Below are positions 14,877-23,751 of a stretch of 39,836 nt of DNA, one piece after another. The DNA comes from an uncultured Planctomycetales bacterium. GTDB taxonomy: Bacteria > Planctomycetota > Planctomycetia > Isosphaerales > Isosphaeraceae. Numbering within the stretch: position 1 is the stretch's first letter; each line of letters begins with the position of its first letter. The translations under genes and the position numbers were made by a program. The stretch spans positions 1-39,836 of the forward strand of contig CAIYJE010000134.1 of assembly GCA_903926465.1 (NCBI GenBank), written 5' to 3'. The notes beneath the pieces were generated by a model, which saw only the letters and a program-made list of their open reading frames with translations, had not been told where the DNA came from and did not search any database.

Positions 14877-16295
14877 TTACTTCTCCGTCTCACCCGCACG
14901 AGAGCGGTCGAGCAAAATGGCCACGGTCATATCTCCCACTACGTTGGAAGTGGTGCGGCATCGGTCCAGAAACCAGTCGACCGTGAGGAGGATCGGCAAT
15001 TTTTCGGGGCTCAAGTTCACGGCTGAGAGAATGAGCGGCATCGTCACGAAGCTACCGGAGGGAATCCCCCCTGCCCCAACGCTTGCCAGTAACGTGGACG
15101 CCACAATGACCAGTTGCTGGCTAAGATCCAGCGCCATCCCTTGGGTCTGTGCAAAGTAAAGTGCGGCCACCGCCTGATAGAGCGCAGTTCCATCATTGTT
15201 GAAATTCGTGCCCACGCACGCCGCAAGCTGGCTCGACTGCCGAGAGACCCCCAGCTTGGTCTGAAGGCAACGCAGCGTTACCGGCATGGTGGCCGCGGTG
15301 CTCGCGGTTGAGAAGGTGGTGGCCATCACGTCGGCGGCACCTTGCAGGAACCGGCGCGGGCTCATTCGGGCAAAAAGTCCAAGCTGCCCCAGATACCAGA
15401 AGAACTGGATTGAAAGGCCGATCAAGACCGTGAGTATGAACAGCCCGAGGTTGCGGAACAGTTCCAGCCCCTCACGCGCTAGGCTGGTGGCAACCACCCC
15501 GAACACAGCCAAGGGCACCAAGGCCACCACCCAGAGCAAGATCCGCATCAGCAGTTCAAACCCCACGGTGACCACGTTCACTACCGATAGGTAGGCGGTG
15601 TCTCCACGTAACTGTTGATCATCTCTGATTCTGGAGAGGGCAATGGCCGCCGCCAGCGTGAACAACACAAGCTGGGCCAAGTTATTCTGAAGCAACGCAT
15701 CGAACAAGTTGCGAGGAACGATCTCGGTGATCAGATCCTTGACCGATTTGGCCTCGGGCAACTTCTTGGCTGCAGGACTTGAACCACCCAGAACATCAAT
15801 TAACTTGGGAGACTTGGTGGCTGCTGAGACCTGTGCCGAAGTGTCGGAGGCTGTCTTGGTTTCTCGTCCAGGCTGAATCACGTAGGTCAGAACCAGTCCA
15901 ATGGTCATGGCCACAAGCGTGTTGATGAGGTAGTAGACCATCATCCGAACGCCCTGCCGTCCGTGAATCTCATTGGTGATGATTGCCGAGAGAATTGCGA
16001 GCACCACCAGCGGCCCAGCCAGCGCCGTGAGGGCTCTGAGGATCAGCGTGGGGAGCAGTTCCAGCAGCGTCACCAGCGCACTCAGCACAGACCTGGCCCA
16101 CGAGGGCCAGGAGTCGGCCACACTGGCCTGCTGACCTAGAAACAAGCCAACCGGAAAGGCCAAGGCCACGGCAATGAGAACCCAGAGATAAAGCGGAAGC
16201 CCGAAGAGTGAGGGGCTGCTCTCTTCATTGGGGGCCTGTGAAGCCTGAGCGTTATTGCTGCCAAGCGAGTCTGACGAAGTAGAGTGAGACAACAT
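14877..16295 (-). CDS. Dicarboxylate/amino acid:cation symporter
   Basis: A member of the SLC1-like sodium/proton dicarboxylate-glutamate symporter family (DAACS) in the inner membrane, 472 residues with about eight transmembrane helices and two re-entrant loops. Signatures are TTFSTASTAATMPV (hairpin 1), NNDGTALYQ (equivalent to the NMDGT cation/substrate motif, here with Asn for Met), VGAGGIPSGS (hairpin 2) and LTVDWFLDRCRTTSNVVGD with the substrate-binding Asp, Arg and Asn. The ATG at 16295 was preferred to a TTG at 16319. An extended charged loop rich in Ser and Lys lies near residues 140-185. It runs divergently from the GspF-like gene. Confidence 0.95.
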   Translation of the reverse strand: MLSHSTSSDSLGSNNAQASQAPNEESSPSLFGLPLYLWVLIAVALAFPVGLFLGQQASVADSWPSWARSVLSALVTLLELLPTLILRALTALAGPLVVLAILSAIITNEIHGRQGVRMMVYYLINTLVAMTIGLVLTYVIQPGRETKTASDTSAQVSAATKSPKLIDVLGGSSPAAKKLPEAKSVKDLITEIVPRNLFDALLQNNLAQLVLFTLAAAIALSRIRDDQQLRGDTAYLSVVNVVTVGFELLMRILLWVVALVPLAVFGVVATSLAREGLELFRNLGLFILTVLIGLSIQFFWYLGQLGLFARMSPRRFLQGAADVMATTFSTASTAATMPVTLRCLQTKLGVSRQSSQLAACVGTNFNNDGTALYQAVAALYFAQTQGMALDLSQQLVIVASTLLASVGAGGIPSGSFVTMPLILSAVNLSPEKLPILLTVDWFLDRCRTTSNVVGDMTVAILLDRSRAGETEK

Positions 16296-16413
16296 CAAGA
16301 TCCATGAACTGGGTGACAAGATTGAACATCAGGCTGGAGAGTTGCGAGACCATTTTTGTTAGCGTGACGAACCGAGCCGTTGCCAGCAAGGGGTGAGGGC
16401 TGGTGGAATCCGA

Positions 16414-16442
16414 TTGTGGCTCAAGGCGCCAGGCTTGATAAT
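16414..16442 (+). promoter_or_regulatory. Candidate promoter upstream of the GspF-like gene
   Basis: TTGTGG (3 of 6) and GATAAT (5 of 6), spaced 17 bases, about 70 bases upstream of the ATG at 16512 in the divergent region. Weak pattern evidence only. Confidence 0.3.
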
Positions 16443-16511
16443 CAGTTGTCAGGTTCTGGCCGGGCAACAAATTGCTGGGTTCTCAAGAGCCTGCTGAAAG
16501 AGAGTCCTGTC

Positions 16512-17942
16512 ATGAGTCGGCCCCCAGAGAACCCGAGTGGTAACAGTATGCCGGCACCAGACGATGACATCTACGATTTCGCCGATCTTGAGACAACACC
16601 CCCGCCCAGATCCGGATCTCGTCCCCAGGAATCCGCCACGCCTCCCCGATCTCAGCCCTCTCCGTCGTCAACTTTTCGGCCTGCGCCAGCCAAGCCCAAG
16701 GCCCAGCCAGCGAGTAATACAGAATCGAGCGATGACGCCCCGATGCCGCCGCGCAAGCCGCGACCTGGCAAGGAATCTGGGCCTGGACCTGGTGGTTCTG
16801 CCTCAGCCTCTCCCAAGGCACGTCCGGCAGCCTCGGCCAACAATCCATCGCCATCCTCAATCCTCAAAGGGCTGGGAGAGGTTCACCTGTTCGGCAAGGT
16901 CGATGCCGGCACGATTGCAAAATTCAGCCGTCAGCTAGGCACCTACCTGGACTCTGGACTTCCGATCACAAGGGCCTTGGCGAGCCTGCGTGAGCAGGTG
17001 AGCGGAACTTCAATGGGGCCGGTGGTCGATCGGTTCATCGAGGCTGTCAAGGACGGGCAGCCGCTGTCGGATGCCGCCGCCCGAGAAACCCAGGCCTTTG
17101 ACGCCCTCTTCGTGGGCATGCTTAGAGTGGCCGAGGCGCGTGGTGGAGTTCCAGAAACCCTTAAAAGCCTGGCCACGCTTTATGAGGCCCGTCAGCGGAT
17201 GGCTCGTCAGATGCGGTCGGCGCTAATCTACCCGGCCGTGGTGATCTCTCTGGCCCTGGCTGTTGGGGCGTTCCTGACATTCTTTGTGCTGCCGCCCATG
17301 GTGGCAATGCTGGAAGACATGACCAGAGGTGCCCAGCTTCCTGGGCCGACTCGACTGCTGGTTGCGATCACCCATTTCGTGAGCCGGTTCGGCTGGTGGT
17401 TATTTCCGCTGGTCGGCATTGGACTCTGGCTTGTGATTCCCAGGTTCTATCGTTCAGAGGCTGGTAAAAGGCTGCTTGATCCCTGGATTCTTCGGGTCCC
17501 GGTGATGGGGAAACTGATCGGTACGATCGAGACAGCCCGGATGGCTCGTACCCTGGGCGATCTGCTGGGAGCAGGGGTGCCGGCCGATGAGTCGCTGGAG
17601 CTGACTGCGGATGTGCTTCAGTTCACGCCCTTTCAGGATGCCATGGATTCTGTCAGGGACGAGGTGAATGAAGGTTCGGAATTTGCGCCAGCCTTGCGCG
17701 AGACGCGAAGGTTTAACCCTGATCTGCTGGCATTCATTGAAACCGGTGAGGAGACCGGTACCCTTCCCGAGTGCCTGATACGGGTTGCTCGTGAATATGA
17801 GGAGCGAGCGGAGCACATGGTCAAGAATCTTGGCAGCCTGCTCCAGCCCCTCTTCTTCATCATCCTGGGCGTGATTGTTGGTTTCATTGTAATTGCCTTC
17901 ATCATGGCCTACGTGTCCATTATCAGTTCGCTTGCCGGTTGA
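16512..17942 (+). CDS. Type II secretion / type IV pilus platform protein (GspF/PilC family)
   Basis: A 476-residue inner-membrane protein. Residues 1-120 are a Pro/Ser/Lys-rich, probably disordered, cytoplasmic extension (PPPRSGSRPQESATPP and similar), unusual for GspF. Two T2SSF domains follow, each with the helical block and a long hydrophobic hairpin. The first has FSRQLGTYLDSGLPITRALASL and a segment ending FLTFFVLPPMVAML. The second has TARMARTLGDLLGAGVPADESLEL and ends in FFIILGVIVGFIVIAFIMAYVS. The ATG at 16512, preceded by AGAGAG, replaces a longer frame from 16380. No GspE, GspD or GspG gene is adjacent. It could serve pseudopilins such as the DUF1559 protein, which is an inference. 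Confidence 0.93.
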   Translation: MSRPPENPSGNSMPAPDDDIYDFADLETTPPPRSGSRPQESATPPRSQPSPSSTFRPAPAKPKAQPASNTESSDDAPMPPRKPRPGKESGPGPGGSASASPKARPAASANNPSPSSILKGLGEVHLFGKVDAGTIAKFSRQLGTYLDSGLPITRALASLREQVSGTSMGPVVDRFIEAVKDGQPLSDAAARETQAFDALFVGMLRVAEARGGVPETLKSLATLYEARQRMARQMRSALIYPAVVISLALAVGAFLTFFVLPPMVAMLEDMTRGAQLPGPTRLLVAITHFVSRFGWWLFPLVGIGLWLVIPRFYRSEAGKRLLDPWILRVPVMGKLIGTIETARMARTLGDLLGAGVPADESLELTADVLQFTPFQDAMDSVRDEVNEGSEFAPALRETRRFNPDLLAFIETGEETGTLPECLIRVAREYEERAEHMVKNLGSLLQPLFFIILGVIVGFIVIAFIMAYVSIISSLAG

Positions 17943-18003
17943 GCGTTCGGAATTCATTCACCTTCTCGCCACTCTGCCCCGACCTACCGCCTGGAGCGCT
18001 GCC

Positions 18004-19401
18004 GTGCATTTTCTGAGAATCCGATTCTTCTGCATGCTTGCGGTTCTTGGTTCATGGCTAGGAACTTGCTCTTCCGGCCGGGCTCAGGAGCAGGCTGGGG
18101 CCTGGCAGGCCGGTACGGCGAAGGTCTCAATCTCTCCAGATGGACCTATCTGGATGTCTGGTTATGCGGCAAGAAAAGGACCTTCGAAGGGGAGCCGGCA
18201 CGATCTGTGGGCCAAGGCCTTGGTTCTCAAAGACCCGTCTGGTGCGCTTGCCACGCTGGTGACACTGGATATTTGCGGTATTGATCGAGAACTGTCGCTC
18301 AAGATCCGAGATGCGCTCTGTGCGAGTTTTGGCCTGAGCAAGGCGGGGCTGGTGCTGGCCTGTTCGCATACCCACAGCGGGCCGGTGGTCGGCTCGAATC
18401 TGATCACCATGTACTCGCTAGACCCTGCGCAACTTGTCATTGTCCAGAAGTATGCAGTGACTCTGAAGGATCGAATTTTCGAGTGCGTCGAGAAGGCAAT
18501 GGCCCAGCTTGGGCCGGTGAATCTGGCGTATGATATGGGACGGTGCGGATTTGCCGCCAACCGCCGCAATAACGATCAGGGCCGTATCCCTGAGCTGCGC
18601 CAGAGCATCGGCCTTGTTGGGCCCGATGATCACGATGTTCCTGTCCTTCGCGTGAATAACCCGGATGGCTCGGTTCGCAGCATCGTATTTGGATACGCTT
18701 GCCATTGCACCACCCTCGACGATGACGTTTTGAACGGCGATTACGCTGGATATGCGCAAATTGAAATCGAGCGTGCCAATCCGGGCGTAACAGCCTTGTA
18801 TTGGGCCGGGTGCGGCGGAGACCAGAACCCTTTGCCCAGGCGCACCGTGGAACTGGCCGAACAGTATGGCCGGGAACTCGCAGAGGCCGTTCAGCAGGTC
18901 GTTGCCCGTCCCATGCAGCACGTCAAGGGCCCATTGGCAACGGACTATGAAGAGATTCCGCTGGAGTTCGCTCCGTTTCCAGATCATGCGGGCTGGGTGG
19001 AGCGGGCCAGCTCCTCGGATCGCTTCGAGGCCGCGCGGGCCAAGCACCTTCTGGACCGCTGGGAACGCGAAGGCGGGTTGGCAAAAACCTACCCATACCC
19101 GGTTCAGGTCTGGAAGCTAGGCGATAAACTCAACTGGATCTTTCTGGGTGGAGAAGTGGTTGTTGATTACGCGCTTCGCCTGAAACGCAATCTTGGAGAA
19201 GACCGGACCTGGGTAACCGCATACAGCAATGACGTGATGGCCTACATCCCCTCGCTTCGCATCCTCAAAGAGGGCGGATATGAAGGGGGTGGTGCCATGG
19301 TCTATTACGCGCAGCCTGGGCCGTGGAGCGAGCGGGTTGAAGAACAGGTTGTGGAAGCGGTGCAACGGATTCTGAATCGCCTTGCAAACTCCAAGAAATG
19401 A
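18004..19401 (+). CDS. Secreted neutral/alkaline ceramidase-like hydrolase
   Basis: Exported protein of about 465 residues with a signal peptide (RIRFFCMLAVLGSWLG to about residue 27). It has the N-terminal domain of neutral/alkaline non-lysosomal ceramidases. Likely zinc ligands are in SHTHSGP (122-124) and YACHCTTL (His234). The GDVSPN block that carries the Ser nucleophile in true ceramidases is replaced by GCGGDQNP (269-276), so the reaction may differ. The GTG start at 18004 has GGAG eight bases upstream and begins exactly at the signal peptide. The longer frame from 17893 would overlap the GspF-like gene and bury that signal. It follows the GspF-like gene by 61 bases and may be cotranscribed with it. 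Substrate unknown. Confidence 0.88.
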   Translation: MHFLRIRFFCMLAVLGSWLGTCSSGRAQEQAGAWQAGTAKVSISPDGPIWMSGYAARKGPSKGSRHDLWAKALVLKDPSGALATLVTLDICGIDRELSLKIRDALCASFGLSKAGLVLACSHTHSGPVVGSNLITMYSLDPAQLVIVQKYAVTLKDRIFECVEKAMAQLGPVNLAYDMGRCGFAANRRNNDQGRIPELRQSIGLVGPDDHDVPVLRVNNPDGSVRSIVFGYACHCTTLDDDVLNGDYAGYAQIEIERANPGVTALYWAGCGGDQNPLPRRTVELAEQYGRELAEAVQQVVARPMQHVKGPLATDYEEIPLEFAPFPDHAGWVERASSSDRFEAARAKHLLDRWEREGGLAKTYPYPVQVWKLGDKLNWIFLGGEVVVDYALRLKRNLGEDRTWVTAYSNDVMAYIPSLRILKEGGYEGGGAMVYYAQPGPWSERVEEQVVEAVQRILNRLANSKK

Positions 19402-20012
19402 CTTGGGGGTTCCTACGAAAGACGCCTGAAAGATGGGTCCTACGCGTGAGCGTGGGTTTCTGGTTTTGATACAAGCCCGAAGTATCAGCGAGTGGATCTC
19501 TTATCCAAATATGGGCCCTTGCCTCACGTTTGGTCGGCACACCGGGAGGTTCGCCTTGCGGGGTGGAGAACGCGTGCGTTGTTAGACTCGTGGTCGGCGC
19601 TCATAATCCCGGCCCGGTCGCCCTTATCCGGCCTTCGGCCAACTTCTCCCGCAGTGCGGGAGAAGCGGTTCTGCGCCCGCGCCTCAAGTGTGGTCGGCTT
19701 CTAGGCCTTGGTTTCCAGGTACTTGGCCAGAATTGCATTTGTGTCTAGCCTATTTCAGAGCCCGAGGCGCAACCTCAAAGATCGTTCGCGAGTGGATCTC
19801 TTGCGGCTTCTCTTTGTTATGGTCTGAGAAATAGGCGAGGACGGAGAATCCTTCGTTTACGCATCTGACTATGACCTTCGTCTACTGCGAATTTGCGGGC
19901 GCCGACCCAAAAGCGCATCTTCGAAGCTTGCGATTTGGCTCGTATCGAAAAGGGTGCGCCAGGCCAACGTGAACCGCTCGCAGTCAACAACCAAACCCCT
20001 GCGCATCAGCAC
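19402..20012 (+). other. 611-bp gene-free region with hairpins and a direct repeat
   Basis: No convincing gene. The region holds a stem CCTACGC/GCGTGGG at 19439-19456 (with one T-G pair) and a perfect 10-base stem CTTCTCCCGC/GCGGGAGAAG at 19643-19665, next to a GGCC-TTC-GGCC hairpin. A 15-base direct repeat GCGAGTGGATCTCTT occurs at 19488 and 19788. The mixture looks like accumulated extragenic repeats between two convergent genes. Confidence 0.6.
19643..19665. repeat. Perfect hairpin, REP-like element
   Basis: CTTCTCCCGC and GCGGGAGAAG pair perfectly around AGT. It follows CCGGCCTTCGGCC, the arrangement seen in many bacterial extragenic palindromic repeats. No T tract follows. Confidence 0.6.
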
Positions 20013-21518
20013 TCAACCAGAGGCCTGAGCCGTACTGGTCTTTCTGGGCAAGATCCACACCAGGATGAAACTTGTCAGGTACGCGCAGATCACGGCCAAC
20101 GGTAGCTGTGTCGCGATCGACAGTCCCAGCGGCGGGCCCACGACCGGAGAAACGCCAACCAATGTTCCCATCAAGCAAGCCGATAAAACAGGCAGATCCA
20201 ATCCTGGTCTGGGTGTTTCAGGGGTGCCACCGGCTTTGATTCGGCTGGCCACCATGGTTCCAAGAATGGGGGCCACAATTCCGCCCAGCAGGTCAAGAAT
20301 TGCCCCGAGGTCTGCCACCACATTCAGGATCAACAGGGGCCAGGTTGCAAACGCCACGGCAAGCGTCCAGGTCCAGCGAGGTCGATGAGGCCAGCAGCCG
20401 GAAATCAATCGGCCTGCCAGGTAGGGTGAAAAGCAGGCGGGGCCCAGAAACCCAACCGAGAAGATCAAGAGAATCAGGCCCGCGTAAAACCCTGGCAGCT
20501 CGTGCAGAATCAGGTTTCGAACCGAGAACGCATCAACTCCAGACGCCAGGGCGGCCAGTCGGTCTCGTTCCATCGAGGTGGACTGGCTCTCTCCGAGCAA
20601 GGCTTGCTGGTAGCCAAGGTGTGCGGAAAGAGGACCTGCCGTAGCGCTGGTGAGATCATTCCGGCCCAGCGTTCCCGCCACAAAGAGAAACGCGATGATG
20701 GCCAGTACGGGAGCGGCAATCGCAATTCCGGTCGCCCCGCCATCACGGATATCCCTGCGGTCCCGGCTGGCCATGCCCCAGTCTGCACCGAGCGCAGCGG
20801 CAATGGCGAAATAGGCACAGATCCACTGAATCGCTTGAAGAATCGAGAATATCGCAGGATTCACGGGCGTCACCGCGGTGACCGGGTCATAACCCAGGGG
20901 AACAAATTGGGGCGAGGTTCCAATCGCCCAAGCCGCCAGAGCCGTGAGTGAAAGTGCCACAAACGGTTGATAGCCGGCCATGACCGCTGCCACCAGTTTG
21001 TAGGCGAGAGATCCAATAATGGCCGAGGTCACAGACCAGATGGCCGCAACACCAAGAAACAGGGGACCTGGTAGCGTGATCCCACTCACCACCTGGGGAT
21101 CGAGATATTTTCCGTCGATCAGACCGAAGGCCACTAGCGCGCGAGAGGTGACATCAACCGCCTCACGGATCACAACAGCGAACCAGACCAGAAGCGCCAA
21201 GCCCAGCACCAGGCGCATGATCAGCGCTCCGCCCGTAACGCCGAAGGTTCGGGCAGCCAAACGCTCCATGGGCTCACGCGTTTGGAGTGACCAGAGCGCA
21301 AGCGGTCGAAAAAATAGAAAGAAGGCAAGCAGTCCGCCCGCGATCACGCCGATCGACGAGGGCACAAGCCCACCCACAAGCAGAGTTCTTATTGCCAGGC
21401 GGTCGTAATAGACCAGCAGCAGGAACATCGCAATGAATCGGGGTGCAATCCCCTTCGTCCAGCCGATGGCGGGGAACGGAAGAGGTACCAAGGTCGCTGC
21501 GCTCGGGTCCTGAGACAC
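20013..21518 (-). CDS. Polytopic permease, NCS1 (purine/cytosine permease)-like
   Basis: A membrane protein of about 501 residues with roughly twelve hydrophobic segments. The block MERLAARTFGVTGGALIMRL resembles the conserved R-x-S/T-FG region of nucleobase:cation (NCS1) permeases. The overall length and glycine-rich helices fit a LeuT-fold carrier, but no substrate motif is certain. The GTG at 21518, with GGAG about eleven bases before it, was preferred to a TTG at 21539. It lies on the same strand as the MFS gene upstream but is separated from it by a strong terminator, so it has its own promoter. Other amino-acid or nucleobase carriers remain possible. Confidence 0.7.
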   Translation of the reverse strand: MSQDPSAATLVPLPFPAIGWTKGIAPRFIAMFLLLVYYDRLAIRTLLVGGLVPSSIGVIAGGLLAFFLFFRPLALWSLQTREPMERLAARTFGVTGGALIMRLVLGLALLVWFAVVIREAVDVTSRALVAFGLIDGKYLDPQVVSGITLPGPLFLGVAAIWSVTSAIIGSLAYKLVAAVMAGYQPFVALSLTALAAWAIGTSPQFVPLGYDPVTAVTPVNPAIFSILQAIQWICAYFAIAAALGADWGMASRDRRDIRDGGATGIAIAAPVLAIIAFLFVAGTLGRNDLTSATAGPLSAHLGYQQALLGESQSTSMERDRLAALASGVDAFSVRNLILHELPGFYAGLILLIFSVGFLGPACFSPYLAGRLISGCWPHRPRWTWTLAVAFATWPLLILNVVADLGAILDLLGGIVAPILGTMVASRIKAGGTPETPRPGLDLPVLSACLMGTLVGVSPVVGPPLGLSIATQLPLAVICAYLTSFILVWILPRKTSTAQASG

Positions 21519-21653
21519 GATGCCGCGGGCTCCAGTCAATTTGAGGAAAAACGGTCAACCGATCGGTATCTGATGAACATAGAATACCCGAACACGGTGA
21601 CCAGAAGCGATGTCAGAGATTCAACAAGAATGTACGCAATGTTCTCAGGCCAG

Positions 21654-21697
21654 AAAAAGGGGGAGACGAGCTCGGCATGAAGCCGTTCGCCTCCCCC
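21654..21697 (-). terminator. Rho-independent terminator after the MFS gene
   Basis: On the minus strand, GGGGGAG pairs with CTCCCCC (stem extended by three further pairs including a G-T). The loop contains a nested CGGC/GCCG hairpin, and five T follow. It lies 14 bases after the MFS stop codon. Confidence 0.85.
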
Positions 21698-21710
21698 CGC
21701 TTTCTTGGGA

Positions 21711-23438
21711 TCAGAATTCGGCAGGGCCGGCAATGCCACCGGAACGCATCTCGGCTTCTTCATGGTCAGAGACCACGATCTTGGCCTTGTACCCACCGCG
21801 TGCGCGGAAGTAGCCAAGGAGAGCGAGGTAGATCAGGGCCATGGCAGCGGGCACCAGGGCCGTCAACCGAAGGGCTGCCTTGCCGCCCTCAAGGGTGGCT
21901 GCGGTGACCAGAGTCTTGTCGGCCTCCGAGGTAGCCTGGGCGGTATTCCACCAGTCCACCAGGTCCTGCTGGCTCTTGAGAGCCTCGGGATTGGTGTTCT
22001 TATCAGACTTCATAATCTCAAGGGCGCGGATCGCTTCTTTGCCGTTATCTTCCAGCAGGCCGACCTTGGAGCCATCGAGTCCGGCCGTCTTGAAACCAAG
22101 GAACTCGTTCTCCTTGGGGGCCTTGTACCGCTCATAGACCGCTTTGTCTGCACTCTGAAGGTTCTCAGAGGCTTTGTAATCTTGCTTGAATCCGATACCT
22201 GGGCCGCCCAGCAGACCGGCAGAGAGCATACCGACGCCACCCATGGCACCAATCGTCATGGCGCCACCGCGTGGGAACTGTTCAGAGACCACCGCCAGCA
22301 TGGTTGGCCAGAGGAACGTTTTGCCGCAGGCATAAACCGTGGCTGCAACAATACACAGGAATACCGAGTTGGCGTTGCCCAGCAACGTGAGGCCGAGCGC
22401 ACCCAGCACACCGCTACAGAACAACAGTCCCAGGGGCGATGTTTTCTCGACGATCGGTCCGGCAAAGAACCGCATCACAAACATCAACGCCGAGGTGTAG
22501 ACGAAGAGCATGAGTCCGTTGGCTGGAGACTTCATGATGGAACCCGTGATCTTGCTAATCCACGAGTCGGTTCCCAGTTCCACGTAGCCAACCAGTGCGT
22601 GGGTCAGCAGCATCACGGCCAGCAGAATGGGGCCGAGGTGGAACCCTGTGAAGTAGGAGAAAATCAGCCAGAGGCCGCCGGCAATGGCCGCGGCCACGTA
22701 AAGGTCCAGGCCGAGGTCCTTCTTCAGGAAGTAGCCCAGGAAAAAGCAGATCACCGCACCGGCGAGCATGCCGAGTTCGCGGAGCATGCTGCGGGAGGAG
22801 ATCCCCTGCTGGCTGGCTTCGGATTTCGGGAACCGCTGACCCAGCATCATCAGGCCATAGAGCGCCACTGGAATCAGGAAGAGCGACATCTGATACTGCC
22901 AGGCGACAGGCTTGGCTCCTTCGCCACCCACCATGAAGAAGGATGCGAGTCCGCCGATGATCAGCCCGCCTGGCCAGCCTGCATGCAGGATATTCAGGTA
23001 ATGAGTCTTTTCCTTGGGGAAAAGCGTTGCCACCAGGGGATTCACCACAGCTTCCGCAATGCCGTTACCCACGGCGAACAGGAACATCCCCCAGAACAGG
23101 CACTGGAACGCAGCCCCTTTACCGCCCGAGGCAAAGGCCGCTCCGGTTCCAAGCGTAAGCGCGGCCGAGGCGAGGTGCATGACAAAAGCGGTGACCATCA
23201 GCTTGCCATAGCCGAATTTGTCGGCAATCAGCGAGCTGAGCAGGATGATGATGCCGAAACCGGTAAGTCCACCACCGGTAATGGCCCCGAGTTCCGTTTG
23301 TGTAAAGCCGTACTGTTCGGCCCACTGACTGAGGATGCCGGCCCGGATCGAAAATCCGACACCGGATGCCAGAATCGCCATGAATCCCGCCCTGAGCAAG
23401 CGCTGGGAATTCGGGGCGGCGGAGGAATCTTGAGACAT
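21711..23438 (-). CDS. Major facilitator superfamily transporter, sugar/nucleoside type
   Basis: A 575-residue inner-membrane MFS protein with twelve hydrophobic segments. The N-half has FSIRAGILSQWAEQYGFTQTELG and the loop 2-3 motif LIADKFGYGKLM. AVGNGIAEAVVNPLVATLFPKEKTHYLNILHAGWPGG is the region typical of FucP-like and nucleoside-type MFS carriers (written here in pieces of that region). A long hydrophilic insert of about 100 residues (419-521) sits just before the last helix and would face the periplasm. The ATG at 23438 has AAGGA eight bases upstream; the longer frame adds an unlikely leader. Substrate unknown. Confidence 0.9.
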   Translation of the reverse strand: MSQDSSAAPNSQRLLRAGFMAILASGVGFSIRAGILSQWAEQYGFTQTELGAITGGGLTGFGIIILLSSLIADKFGYGKLMVTAFVMHLASAALTLGTGAAFASGGKGAAFQCLFWGMFLFAVGNGIAEAVVNPLVATLFPKEKTHYLNILHAGWPGGLIIGGLASFFMVGGEGAKPVAWQYQMSLFLIPVALYGLMMLGQRFPKSEASQQGISSRSMLRELGMLAGAVICFFLGYFLKKDLGLDLYVAAAIAGGLWLIFSYFTGFHLGPILLAVMLLTHALVGYVELGTDSWISKITGSIMKSPANGLMLFVYTSALMFVMRFFAGPIVEKTSPLGLLFCSGVLGALGLTLLGNANSVFLCIVAATVYACGKTFLWPTMLAVVSEQFPRGGAMTIGAMGGVGMLSAGLLGGPGIGFKQDYKASENLQSADKAVYERYKAPKENEFLGFKTAGLDGSKVGLLEDNGKEAIRALEIMKSDKNTNPEALKSQQDLVDWWNTAQATSEADKTLVTAATLEGGKAALRLTALVPAAMALIYLALLGYFRARGGYKAKIVVSDHEEAEMRSGGIAGPAEF

Positions 23439-23751
23439 GGCGGTTCCTTGTCGCGGTGGTCCATTGGGACCAGTCGAGGGTTTGATAAATCCATGAGTAA
23501 AGGTAGGAGCGGCCGTGCAGGCGTGGTGGGCTTGGCGTGGCACGCCCCGGACCCTGACCCTGGGTACGGGGTTTCAAGCACATCATCTATAAACCGAGAA
23601 TAGAAGGAATGCCAGTCAGTCCCGGTTCTTTGCGATCATTCTTCTTGCCCGAACGGTGTTTTCTGTGTCTGGTTAGGACAATCGGGTTCGCGTGGGCCGT
23701 ACGCAAGCAAGCATCCAGTTCCAAGCCCACCTGGCCGTTTGCGACCAGGTG
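23439..23751 (-). other. Intergenic region between the aminopeptidase and MFS genes
   Basis: About 310 bases with no gene. It should contain the MFS promoter. Directly after the aminopeptidase stop codon lies a perfect seven-base hairpin (CACCTGG 23728-23734, CCAGGTG 23745-23751) without a T tract, at best a weak terminator. Confidence 0.5.

Noticed and set aside
21705-23603. 632-codon plus-strand frame antisense to the MFS gene
   Set aside because: The minus strand encodes clear MFS motifs and helices. The antisense frame has low-complexity Gln/Gly/His composition typical of a shadow in GC-rich DNA.
23728-23751. Hairpin after the aminopeptidase gene as a terminator
   Set aside because: Perfect seven-base stem but no T tract on the minus strand, so I mention it only in the intergenic entry.
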